The notes under the pieces are model-generated. The model did not search any database and was not told the DNA's origin. It saw nothing but the letters and a program-made list of their open reading frames with translations. From Siphlonurus alternatus (Eukaryota; Arthropoda; Insecta; Ephemeroptera; Siphlonuridae), in assembly GCA_949825025.1 (NCBI GenBank), contig OX463788.1:26430069-26494068 (forward strand): a DNA stretch of 64,000 nt, written 5' to 3'. This document shows positions 42,509 to 54,000 of the stretch, one piece after another. The position numbers and the translations under genes were made by a program. How positions within the stretch are numbered: position 1 is the stretch's first letter; each line of letters begins with the position of its first letter.

Positions 42509-44394
42509 TATTATAGGCTATAATATTATTCACATTTTTATGTATGTTTTATTATTACCCGTATGTTAAAAAAAAAGGTGACGGAATGCTTCTTGGTGTA
42601 TTAAAGTGCAAATAGATTTGAAACATGTTTAGAATGAGAAGCTTCACATTGTTTTCGTATGACTTAATTTAGCACGAGCACGGAGATTTATGGCCACCAA
42701 GTGGCCAGCTTTTTAAAACTTGCTCGACTCGGGCTCAAGTTGCTGCCGGCGGGTCGTATTATTTATTATATGGTCGTACTGTACCAAGGATAATATATAG
42801 AAGGATTCCCAAGAAGGGTTCCAAACTGGAGATAAGAGTGTTAACCGATACTATCAGCTCTCGCGGTAGATTTTGGAAACAGAGAGGCTGACAAGCGCGC
42901 CATCTCTACGTGATAGAAGGACTGAACGTAACATCGTAAAACAATGTTAACTCCGGGTTGCGAGATCCGAAGTTCGATGGACGATTTACATTATTTTTTA
43001 TTGCTAGACAACAGCTCAAATCACCGCGAAATGAAAAATATTCTCGCATACCTTATTAAATTTCCAGTCTTCTACATGTGTTCTGGATACTCCAAGGCAC
43101 AAATTTCACTGCCAAATAATTTACCGAAATAGCTTGTGTATTTGCAGGATTGCACCTATATGCATCACCCACTTATCTATGCTGTGTTTAATTTCTGGCG
43201 TGATTCTAAAGGACAAAAAGCTCCTTATCGTTAATGGTAATTAAGATTGAAGCTAAAACAAAAAAAAATTGCACAATTAAGCCAATTTATTGAGCAAATG
43301 GAAGGTAATTAATTGACGTACGTGTTCACGAAAACTTCACAACATAAACATGTGAGCGGAAGGCTGGCGGCAGCCCCGGCAGCGAGCAGCCGGAGCAGCG
43401 CCGCAGCGCAGCAGAAGAGGGGGACGGAGGGGAGGTAGAGGAGCTAGGGGAGGAAAGAGAGGTAAGAACTAATCAGCTGATGATCAAAATAAACAAGGTC
43501 CAAATTTCTGTGCATGCACAGTTACGTGAGATTTTGATAGGGATTTCAAGTAATTTAAATATGAAATGAAGTTGTAAAATAAACATATTTTCTTGACTTT
43601 AAAATTATGATAAAGCGATAAAGTGACAAATAAGAAAATTGCTGTTTTTTTAAATTATTTAATTCGTATCGCGTACAGTAAGTATATGATACAGTATGCA
43701 TATTATAATTATACACAATTACGTATACTCTAATAATAAAAGCAATTTTTATCATAGAAATTAAAATGTAATAATTTCTTAACACTATAACATGATAACA
43801 TCATCTTAATACACAGTATGCGTATTATATGTACATACCTTACTTGCCATGGCTTGTGCCATGACAGTAATTTTTAAATATTTTTCATGTTCCTTGGCTT
43901 ATTTAGCTACGTACATATATAATAAAGTATGCATATATGATTTATACGGGTTAATTTATTACTATTATCATTTCCAAGTAATAATTATTATAAGTTCCTT
44001 AATATTTTAATGTTCTATTATTTATATGAGTATGTTATTTATTTATTATTTTGTGCTGTATTAATATAAGATTTTTATGTTTATATATTTGTATGTGTTA
44101 TATAATATGTCTATATACACTGTTAAGCATGGAGGAAATAGACTGTAATTTATCCATGACTGTATACGGCAGTTATAATAATAACAATATATATTTAACT
44201 GCATGTGGTGTTATATACTTTTCTTAAAATTGTATGCTTCATCTCTTTTATTGTAGGGTGTATTATATCATGTACATTTAATTTTATTTATTTATTTGGT
44301 ATAGTATATATATTATATTGGACACGCTCGACTGCATAATCAAAAGCAAGTGAAGGAAGGGGATGGGGACCATATACTTTAGCTACCTTGTATG

Positions 44395-44395
<1 letters not shown>

Positions 44396-44480
<85 letters not shown>
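44396..44480. repeat. (TA)n microsatellite
   Basis: About 42 TA units just downstream (minus-strand sense) of the THAP exon. Confidence 0.95.
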
Positions 44481-44482
<2 letters not shown>

Positions 44483-44516
44483 GAACTTTTATTAATAAAA
44501 TAATATTGAAGATTAC

Positions 44517-44755
44517 CTTGGGCTGCAGGTGTTTTGGATATAATCTAGTAATCTAGTTGGTAGGGGGCCTGCCCTCAATATTGTAATTGTCTTTTTCTTG
44601 CGTGTTCTCAATTTCCCATTTTCAAGATATTCAGAAGCAACTCTATGAAACAAATCTTCTGGTTGAAAGTGAAGTTCACAAACTTTGCTCTTTTTTGTTA
44701 TGGGTTTATCTCCACGTTTTAACAGTGCTTCCCATTTTGCTCTAAGAGAAGGATC
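44517..44755 (-). pseudogene. THAP zinc-finger domain, second exon
   Basis: THAP domains are C2CH zinc-dependent DNA-binding modules, common at the N-terminus of P-element-type transposases. After a TGCAG acceptor the frame reads DPSLRAKWEALLKRGDK, then SKVCELHFQPEDLF with the second Cys and His ligands of the family, a NGKLR..RKKK basic stretch and LPTRLL (THAP domains usually keep a Pro here). It ends in a GTAATC donor. The matching first exon at 48611-48713 is frameshifted, and no downstream catalytic exon is seen, hence pseudogene. Confidence 0.75.
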
Positions 44756-44976
44756 CTGCATATATATTTAACATGTGATTAAATTATTGTCTAAATATAT
44801 TAAAAATTATGACATGAAATCAATCATGGCTTATTTTTATTTAATTTACATTCAGTGCATAAATAATAAATATTTCAGTGCGTAAGCCAAGGGGTGTTTT
44901 GGTTCCGGCCTTGGAAAAAAAAAAAAGTTTCTCTGGCCGGTATGAATCAAATCATCCCTTCCATGAATATAAGTTC

Positions 44977-45487
44977 CAGAGATGCAAATCTTCGCGCGAA
45001 ACCTGGTGCGCGAAACTTTCGCGAAACTTTCGCGCGAATATTCGCGAAACTTCGCGATAATTTCGCGAAATTTAAAAAATGACTGTCGCAATGCGATTTT
45101 TCATATATTCATCAAAAAATTAAGAAAACAAGATAAAATGGCCCCTTTCATGACCTGTCTATCCTCGAATGTGTTAAATGATTTTAAAAATAATTAAAAG
45201 TAATTTTTAAAATTAATAAAAAAGAAATAAATTTTTTTGTATCTAATAAATTAAATTGAACTCTTTTTAAATTCATTTATGCAATTAAACCTGTCATTAA
45301 AGCAATATTAGGAAGAAAACTGCGTATTCATTAAATACGATTCGAAAAAGTAGAGCGGGAAATTCAAATATGTCAATTTCGCGAAGTTTCGCGCGAAACT
45401 TTCGCGAAACTTGGCTTGCGAAACTTCGCGAATATTCGCGAAACTAGCGAAATTTCGCGCGAAGCTTCGCGAAGCGTTGCATCACTG
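44977..45487. mobile_element. hAT-like MITE with TTCGCG subterminal arrays (copy 1)
   Basis: 511 bp with ends CAGAGATGCAA / TTGCATCACTG. Both subterminal 70-110 bp are arrays of GCGAAACTTTCGCG-type words (about 44993-45066 and 45377-45475), while the middle is plain AT-rich. Same architecture as 57929-58344. Confidence 0.8.
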
Positions 45488-46374
45488 AATATAACTACTC
45501 TGCAATACCTTGATAATTTTTTACTGATTCCAAAAAAATAATACTAAATAAAATGAAATGCTAACAGCTAGCTATATATATAGGGGTATAGTTTTGTAAA
45601 AAATAAAAAGTAATTTATTCAATTTATGTAAATTCAATATGGTGAATTGGCAAATTTCAAAAACTTGTACATGCACTTCTCAAATCATGGCATGCCGCAA
45701 AAAGAGCTAGTATTAAAAAAAAAAAAAAATAAAAAAAAAAAAAAAGGAATGAATGAATGAATATATAGCTCGATCGATATGATATCATGGAAATGAAATT
45801 ATGCCATGCTCTGCATCTCACAGCTATATATAGTCCACCGAATATGTTTTAACTTATTTTGTAGAATTTTTAACAATTGTAACCCGATAATTATATGCAT
45901 GGCAGCTAGATAAAAAATGTAAAAAGTGCGAAAATTTTCTTAATATCAATAGCAGCTAGGGGGTCCAGAATTAAACCCGGCTATATAATGTATATATAGC
46001 TATAGCTGTTTTATCAAATATATATGGACGTCGTTATACGCACATAATTATAAAATACAGAGAAAAATCGTGCATTATTTATTGTACATATATATTATAT
46101 TGATACAATATACAGAGTGAACCACAATTCGCGTGCCAACTTTTTTCGTAAATTTGGTATTGCAAAAATTTTCGCACAAACTTCAAACTTGGTACACTTG
46201 TAGCTGAGGGTTGTAAAAATTAGTTCAGGGTGTTAAAAATTTTATTGGACACCAATAACATCCCTTTCAGGGGTGGTTTTTAAAAAAATTATTTTCGCCT
46301 TATGGAAATTCAATGTTAAATACAACTTTTTTTGAAATCATTGGAATTTTGCGGAAAAAGTTTCTAGCATAGAG

Positions 46375-46900
46375 TAATCGACCGTCCTGAACTCAGAAAT
46401 AATTTTAGATTTTTTCCCCGACGCACCCCTGAGGGTGGAGACCTACCCCTAAAATCCATTTTCCTTAAAAATTGTGCTAAAATTATGAAATTAATTTTCA
46501 AGGGGTAATCGACCCTCCTGAACTCGGAAATAATTTTAGATTTTTTCCCCGACGCACCCCTGAGGGTGGAGACCTACCCCTAAAATCCATTTTCCTTAAA
46601 AAATTGTGCTAAAATTATGAAATTAATTTTCAAGGGGTAATCGACCCTCCTAAACTCGGAAATAATTTTAGATTTTTCCCCGACGCACCCCTGAGGGTGG
46701 AGACCTACCCCTAAAATCCATTTTCCTTAAAAATTGTGATAAAATTGTAAAATTAATTTTCAAGGGGTACTCTACCCTTCTGAACTCGAAAATAATTTTA
46801 GATTTTTTCCCTAACGCAACCCTGAGGGTCAACGGCTACCCACCATATCTTTTCTCCTTAATAATCAAGTAGAAATTGTGAATTAAATTTTTTTCGGAAT
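46375..46900. repeat. About 131-bp tandem array, 4 units (left arm)
   Basis: The word GTAATCGACCNTCCTGAACTC recurs at about 46375, 46505, 46637 and (diverged) 46767; each unit includes CCCTGAGGGTGGAGACCTACC. Confidence 0.85.
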
Positions 46901-47454
46901 TTATCAAAATCTTTCATAAAAAAAAAAATCACAGACTCACCTCTTCACTTGCAGCATGACGATGGATGTGTCCACCGTTAATTGCATGGCGTGAAGGCAC
47001 ATGTTGGTCTGCACAACGAGGCTATGTGTGCCTTTAACAACTGAGATGTAACCAATTCCACATAACGTCTGTCACTTTTAGCTCGTCAATGGTCTCAAAT
47101 CTCTTTCTGAAGAAAAATGTTCACAAGAAGAGATTTGAGACGAATTGACAAACAGAAAGTGGAGATCAGACGTTGCATGGAATTAGTCACACCTCAGATG
47201 TTAGAGGCTATGCACCTACACACATAGCCACGTTGAGCGGACCAACATGTGCCATCACGCCAATTAACGGTGGACACATTGAGTGAAACAACTGTCATGC
47301 TGCAAGTGAAGGGGTCAGTCTGGGATAGTTTTTCTCTGAAAAATTTCGATACATCCTGAAAAAAAAATAATTCGCAATTTCTACTCGATAATTAAGAAAG
47401 AAGGATATGATGGGTAGCAGTTTACCCTCAGAGTTGCATCGGGGAAAAAAATCT

Positions 47455-48135
47455 AAAATTATTTCCGAGTTCAGGGGGGTCAATTACACCTAGAAAATTA
47501 ATTTCACAATTTTTAAGGAAAATGGATTTTAGGGGTAGGTCTCCACCCTCAGGAGTGCGTCAGAAAAAAAAATTAAAATTATTTCCGAGTTCAGGAGGGT
47601 TGATTACTCTTTTAAAATTAATTTCATAATTTTAGCACAATTTTTAAGAAAAATGGATTTTAGGGGTAGGTCTCCACCCTCAGGGGTGCGTCGGGGAAGA
47701 AAATCTAAAATTATTTCCGAGTTCAGGAGGGTCGATTACCCCTTGAATATTAATTTCATAATTTTAGCACAATTTCTAAGGAAAATGGATTTTAGGGGTA
47801 GGTCTCCACCCTCAGGGGTGCGTCGGGGAAAAAATCTAAAATTATTTCTGAGTTCAAGAGGGTCGATTACCGTTTGAAAATTAATTTCATAATTTTAGCA
47901 CAATTTTTAAGGAAAATGGATTTTAGGGGTACGTCTCCACCCTCTGGGGTGCGTCGGGGAAAAAATCTAAAATTATTTCCGAGTTCAGGAGGGTCGATTA
48001 CCCCTTGAAAATTAATTTCATAATTTTAGCACAATTTTTAAGGAAAATGGATTTTAGGGGTAGGTCTCCACCCTCAGGGGTGCGTCGGGGAAAAAATCTA
48101 AAATTATTTCTGAGTTCAGGACGGTCGATTACCCT
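47455..48135. repeat. About 131-bp tandem array, about 6 units (right arm)
   Basis: Reverse-complement units of the left array, with GAGTTCAGGAGGGTCGATTAC at about 47470, 47590, 47720, 47852, 47982 and 48112. Two more units than the left arm. Confidence 0.85.
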
Positions 48136-48610
48136 ATGCTAGAAACTTTTTCCGCAAAATTCCAATGATTTCAAAAAAAGTTGTATTTAACATTGAATTT
48201 CCATAAGGCGAAAATAATTTTTTTAAAAACCACCCCTGAAAGGGGTGTTATTGGTGTCCAATAAAATTTTTAACACCCTGAACTAATTTTTACAACCCTC
48301 AGCTACAAGTGTACCAAGTTTGAAGTTTGTGCGAAAATTTTTGCAATACCAAATTTACGAAAAAAGTTGGCACGCGAATTGTGGTTCACTCTGTATATTA
48401 CATATATTATATATATATATTAAAATAATTATTATGAATATATTACGAAAGTAAGCTATAATATAGCAGCTAGCTCTAATAATGTGTATTTTTTATATAT
48501 AACTGAACAATAATTTTAAAAAAAGAAAAAACCTTGCAAAATAAGCACCTGTTATTTGACCTAAAGGGTCAACAGTTTTAATGTTGACTTTTTTTCAATT
48601 ATAAACATAC

Positions 48611-48713
48611 CTCTGGAAATGCAAAGAATGCTGGTGAAGTTCCTGGCCTCTCTTAGTGCTTTCATTCTGATGTCTCCATTCCCCATTCCACATACTGGAG
48701 AGTAACACGACAT
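48611..48713 (-). pseudogene. THAP zinc-finger domain, first exon, frameshifted
   Basis: From ATG at 48713 the frame reads MSCYSPVCGMGN, the C-x4-C start of a THAP domain. The shifted frame then reads RPGTSPAFFAFPE, the conserved F..FP segment, ending at a GTATG donor and matching in phase the exon at 44517-44755. At 103 nt the exon is one base out of frame, so the domain is broken as assembled. Confidence 0.6.
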
Positions 48714-50269
48714 AATTTTATTTTGGAGAGCAAATGCACACACTTTGACTTTCTGGGGTAGCCATTGACCATTGACAACAAACTTACCGCTAGAAATATG
48801 CCGCGGAAAAAGTCTGTTCATGACTAGCAGTTTCAAAAATCGCATTTTTTTTTTTTTTTCACTAAAAATGACATCTTATTTATTACGTTCTTACGTTACC
48901 ATTAAATGGAAAGTGAAAATGAGTATCCAAAACGCACATATTTATAATTTTTGTGGACTGTCAGTTTCATTAAATGAAAAATAACTTTAATTGAAAAAGA
49001 CTTTAAAAATTCCATTCACCATAATATATTATATATGTATATAATGCTAGTTTATCATGGCAACCGGTAGAAAAATCGACCTTAATATAGTTGTGCATCT
49101 TTTACTTAGATCGATTTTATGAAAGGCATCAAAATGAATTAACGAGCGGGATCATGATGTAGTAAAAAAAAATTGTTTAAATGAAAAATGTTTTTTAATA
49201 ATTATATTACTATAATTACATAAATATTTACAAGATTTCAAAAACAAACACATTAAGTCATTGAACTTTGTTAATATTCAAACAAATTCAACAGAGCTTG
49301 TCTATAAGGGTTATTTTGTTATGCTGCAGTTAAGAATACGAAATAAAATTTGATAATTGTTACAAAATATCATGCAGCTGTAGAACATTTCCCGTCTCTC
49401 TCCCTCCTCTACCTCCCCTCCGTCCCCTCTTCTGCTGCGCTGCGGCGCTGCTCCGGCTGCTCGCTGCCGGGGCTGCCGCCAGCCTTCCGCTCACATGTTT
49501 ATGTTGTGAAGTTTTCGTGAACACGTACGTCAATTAATTACCTTCCATTTGCTCAATAAATTGGCTTAATTGTGCAATTTTTTTTTGTTTTAGCTTCAAT
49601 CTTAATTACCATTAACGATAAGGAGCTTTTTGTCCTTTAGAATCACGCCAGAAATTAAATACAGCATAGATAAGTGGGTGATGCATATAGGTGCAATCCT
49701 GCAAATACACAAGCTATTTCGGTAAATTATTTGGCAGTGAAATTTGTGCCTTGGAGTATCCAGAACACATGTAGAAGACTGGAAATTTAATAAGGTATGC
49801 GAGAATATTTTTCATTTCGCGGTGATTTGAGCTGTTGTCTAGCAATAAAAAATAATGTAAATCGTCCATCGAACTTCGGATCTCGCAACCCGGAGTTAAC
49901 ATTGTTTTACGATGTTACGTTCAGTCCTTCTATCACGTAGAGATGGCGCGCTTGTCAGCCTCTCTGTTTCCAAAATCTACCGCGAGAGCTGATAGTATCG
50001 GTTAACACTCTTATCTCCCTTCATAACATGGCGGATTCCAACAGAGTGCACTCCTGTCTATTTCCTCCATGTACTGTACTAACTCAATTTTTCTCAAATC
50101 AGCATTGCATATACCAAGCTTTATATGTATACAAAAACATAATTACATGGAAAATATGACAATATGAATCATTATAGATTCAATAGATTGATAGAAACTG
50201 TGAGTAAAATAGACTAATATGGGTTACATCTCATTTTTTCAACTTTGCAATTACAACTTTGCAATACGC

Positions 50270-50385
50270 ATTTACTGTCAGGAAAAATGCCTATATTGAC
50301 CATGTTAAATCCAAAATTTCGGAGAGAGGGGCCGCAGCCCCCCCCCCCCCCCCCCGAGCTACCCCCCTGAATCCGCGCCTGGGGG
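50270..50385. mobile_element. Short GC-run element (AATCCGCGCCTG end)
   Basis: ATGCCTATATTGACCATG, AAATCCAAAATTTCGG and a C run, ending CTGAATCCGCGCCTGG. Left end incomplete. The flank 50386-51060 is AT-rich with no gene. Confidence 0.6.
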
Positions 50386-51061
50386 ATTGGAAAGATAGAA
50401 ATGTAAAGTATTGTCATAATGGTTGTGTTGTACGTTTTCGTTGCGATTTATTATTTTATTTATTTATTTATTTATTATTTCACCCAGTACATATGTATAC
50501 CATCAAGTCCATGCAGGAGGAGTATTGTGTCTTAATTATTTAAAACATCACCTACTTTAACAGCATTTATATTGTGCTCAACTCAAGAGTGGTATTTATA
50601 TTTAATGGATAATGGAATATAATTTTCTTTACTTTGTGTTTCATTAAAATTGCTTTTAAAATTATCATTGAATGAGTCCGCAATAAGCTGCGGATCTCAT
50701 CAGTTAATTTACCATTAATAGAGAATGATGATATTCCATTATTGTTTGATTTGCTATTTATATATTTCTATAAGTTTTTTTGGCCATTCTATTAAATTCC
50801 ATTAAATTAAATTCCTGAGTGACGTTAAAAATTATATCTGATAGTATGAAGACTTGTCATAATTGTAAATAAGATATATGCATACACTTAATATACGTAC
50901 GTACAAGACATATTTAATAAGCTTAGTGGAACATGCATGATTTTACACACTTCTCGCACAGTAAAAAGTTACTCTTCCTAGAACATTATTGTAAAATATA
51001 TATCATCCTCATCTATGCAATTGGGTGTATAATATTGTTAATTGATTATAAATAATAATAA

Positions 51062-54000
51062 CCCCCACTTCTCCCCCCTGCATGTTTTTCCTTGCATGTT
51101 GCTTTTGCCCAAGTATTCGCTTGCAATGGGATCGGTGTTAGATGCTTGCATGCTGCACTGTGCCCCGGCGCTGTGTTTATGAGGGGATTGGGAACATGTG
51201 GGATGATGCATGCAGGGGGGGCCCATGTCCACCTTGTCGTGGTGTGGGGGCACCCCGTCAGGGGTCTAACGGGCAGGGAGGGTACCCAGCCTTCGTAAGG
51301 AGGTAACGGAGTGTGGGACCGTGGGTTTCCACCTGGGGAGTTGTTCCTTGGGCTTTTCTTCAGTACCAGTACGCTGGACAAGGAAAATATGGAAAGTTCT
51401 TTAAAGGAGCGAGTTAATGGCGACCGGTCGAAAGGCCGCGCAGGGGGTTCTGGTACTGGGCCGTCTGTGTCAAATGAGCTACCCGTACCAGTGGAACGTG
51501 GTGAATCTTCCTCACAACATCGAGGGAGGCGCGGCGCTGCGCCACTCAGGGCTACCGCGAGTGCAGCTGCTCCGGCTGCGCAGGCAGGTGGTGGTTTGGA
51601 GGAGCCCAGAGCTCCTCTCACTGCTGCTGGCCTTGTACGCCAACGCACGAAGTGGACCAAGGACATGAATATGTCGGTCATGCGTGCGTACTATAGGAGT
51701 ACCAACATTGAGAGGGAGATGGAAGGGTATAGGGTGAGAATGTTTGACGAGTGGAAGAAGATTTTTCCGGACACGACAATGGACGAGCAGCGAGTTTGCA
51801 GCCAGCTGCGTTCCATCATGAGTAGAGGAGCTCTCTCGGCAGCGGAACTGGACAAGATCAAGGGGGAGATTGCACAGGAGTTGCAGCTACATCAGCAGCA
51901 AGCACCTTCAAGTGGCAGTGAAGGAGAGGAGGAGGATGTTGTGGAAGAAGTGTTGCCTCAGCCAGAGCTAGAAAGGGAAGGAGCAGAGAGTCAACATCAT
52001 ATGGAAGGAGATTTGCGAGACAAGCTTGGGGATGTATACGAGTCTTTCAAGTTGCAATATCAGGGTGTTCCGCTTGAGAGTCGCCCTCGCATTCCCAAAT
52101 TAAGATGCAATGTGCAGGTTTTCTCCTGTGTTGCTGTTGCAGATCAGATGCTAAAAACTGATTTGGCAGGGTCTAGTCTGGAGGAGGTTGCTGGGCTTGT
52201 GCACTGTGCTGCTCTAGCTGTATGTCAGGTTCTTGGTGTTAAGATTAAGAATCGCTCGCAGCGGCAAGCCCGTAAGCGTTCTTCTCAAGAGTATGTGCCA
52301 GCTTGGAGGAAGAGGATCGAGGAGAAGATCAACAGAGCTCGGAGGGATATAAGCCATCTGGCGGCGTTCTTTGCTGACCAGGATGGATGCAGTAAAAAGG
52401 TTTTAGCAGGCATTCGTCTCATTGCAAGAAGTATCAAGGTGAGAAGGACGGACAGGGACTTCGAGAAGAAGCTCCGAGAGAAGGAAGAGCAACTAAGACA
52501 GCGAATTGCAGCGCTTGGTGCCCGTATCAGGAGATATAATGAGGCAGCTAAGCGGAGGCAGCAAGAAAGCCTTTTTGCTGCTGATCAGAAGTTGTTCTAT
52601 CGGAAATTGGAGGAAAAGGGCAAAGAGGAGCAATTTCAGCGGCCGCCCAAAGCAGAAACAATGGCAGAGTTTTGGTCGTCCATTTGGTCGGAGCCAAAGC
52701 AACACTCTGAAGATGCTTACTGGTTGCGAGAGGAAGAGGAGGAATGCAGAGACATTCCGGCAATGCCAGCAGTTAGTATTACACTGGCTGATGTACAGGC
52801 TGCAATTAGAAAAACGCAGAACTGGAAGGCTCCGGGTGTGGATGGCATTCACAACTTCTGGTGGAAGTATTTTAAAACTACTCACCAGGCTCTTGCTACT
52901 CACTTTCATGAGGCCTTGGAAGATCCGTCCATTGTGCCAAGATTTTGCACGCTTGGAATTACGTACATGAAGCCGAAGTCAGGTGATTCATTGAATCCCA
53001 AGAACTATAGGCCAATCACATGTCTTCCCACTCTGTACAAGATCTTCACATCCATTCTGTCGATAAAGATTTATGACCATCTTGTCGCGAATGGACTTCT
53101 TGCTGAGGAACAGAATGGCTGTCGGAAGGGCACGAGGGGATGCCGGGAGTTATTGGTAGTTGACGCTGTTGTGTCTCAGCAGGCTCGTAGAAAACACCGT
53201 AATATTTCAGTAGGTTGGGTTGACTACAAGAAAGCCTTTGATTCAGTCCCCCATTCCTGGCTCCTCTCTGTACTTCACATTTACAAAATTCATCCTTGCA
53301 TTGTTCAGATTCTCACTTCTTGCATGGGCATGTGGAGGACTTGTCTTCATGTAAACCAAGGGGGGGTCAGCTACAAGACCAGAGAGATGCGAATCTCGAG
53401 AGGTATTTTTCAGGGAGATAGTCTCAGCCCATTATGGTTCTGTCTTGCATTGAACCCGCTGAGCAGGATGCTCCGAACCTCTGGGTATGGTTACGTTCTA
53501 CAGAGGAATCCAGAAGTTCGCATTTCTCACCAGTTTTACATGGATGACCTCAAGTTATATGCTTCTGGTGAAGACCAGTTGCACAGCATGTTTGAACTTG
53601 TCAAAAGTTTTAGTGATGCAATTTGCATGGAGTTTGGTCTTGACAAGTGTGCTGTTGTGCATGTGAGAAAAGGGGAGATTCAAGATCCACAAGAAGGCTT
53701 GCGGCTCATGGGAGGCACCGTTATTCAAGACTTGGGTGTCGAGGAAAACTACAAGTATCTCGGTCTGCAGCAGCTAATTGGCATTAAAGATGTAGATGCC
53801 AGAAAACAAGTCGAGAAAAAAGTGCTGTCTCGAGTCAACAAGATTTGCAAGTCTTTTGTCAGTGCGAGGAACAAGATTACTGCGATTAATGCGTGGGCTA
53901 TCCCTCTGGCTGGATATACGTTTGGTGTCGTCAGGTGGTCGGAGACGTCACTGCAAGCTTTTGATAGAAAAGTGAGAACCACCCTCACGAAGCACAGGAT

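Larger units (their letters stand above)
46109..48397. mobile_element. 2.3-kb fold-back element, TA target, with arrays in both arms
   Basis: TA then CAGAGTGAACCACAATTCGC at the left, exact complement then TA at the right. The arms stay complementary to the centre near 47110. A CAGNGTG start with TA duplication resembles Tc1/mariner-type ends. No transposase. Nested within the 7.2-kb THAP element. Confidence 0.85.
42828..50018. mobile_element. 7.2-kb element with about 0.6-kb near-identical TIRs and THAP remnant
   Basis: The terminal repeats begin GGAGATAAGAGTGTTAACC and its complement (ending 50018) and run about 610 bp inward to GC-rich DNA near 43440 and 49405. A 62-codon frame in each repeat (plus 42944-43132, minus 49714-49902) is identical. 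The interior carries two THAP-domain exons on the minus strand, an hAT-like MITE (44977-45487) and a 2.3-kb fold-back element (46109-48397). No transposase catalytic domain is visible. A P-element-type or other THAP transposon derivative is inferred. No clear target duplication was found. Confidence 0.7.

Noticed and set aside
42944..43132. 62-codon frame identical to minus 49714-49902
   Set aside because: Identity is explained by the near-identical terminal inverted repeats; no domain or splice support.
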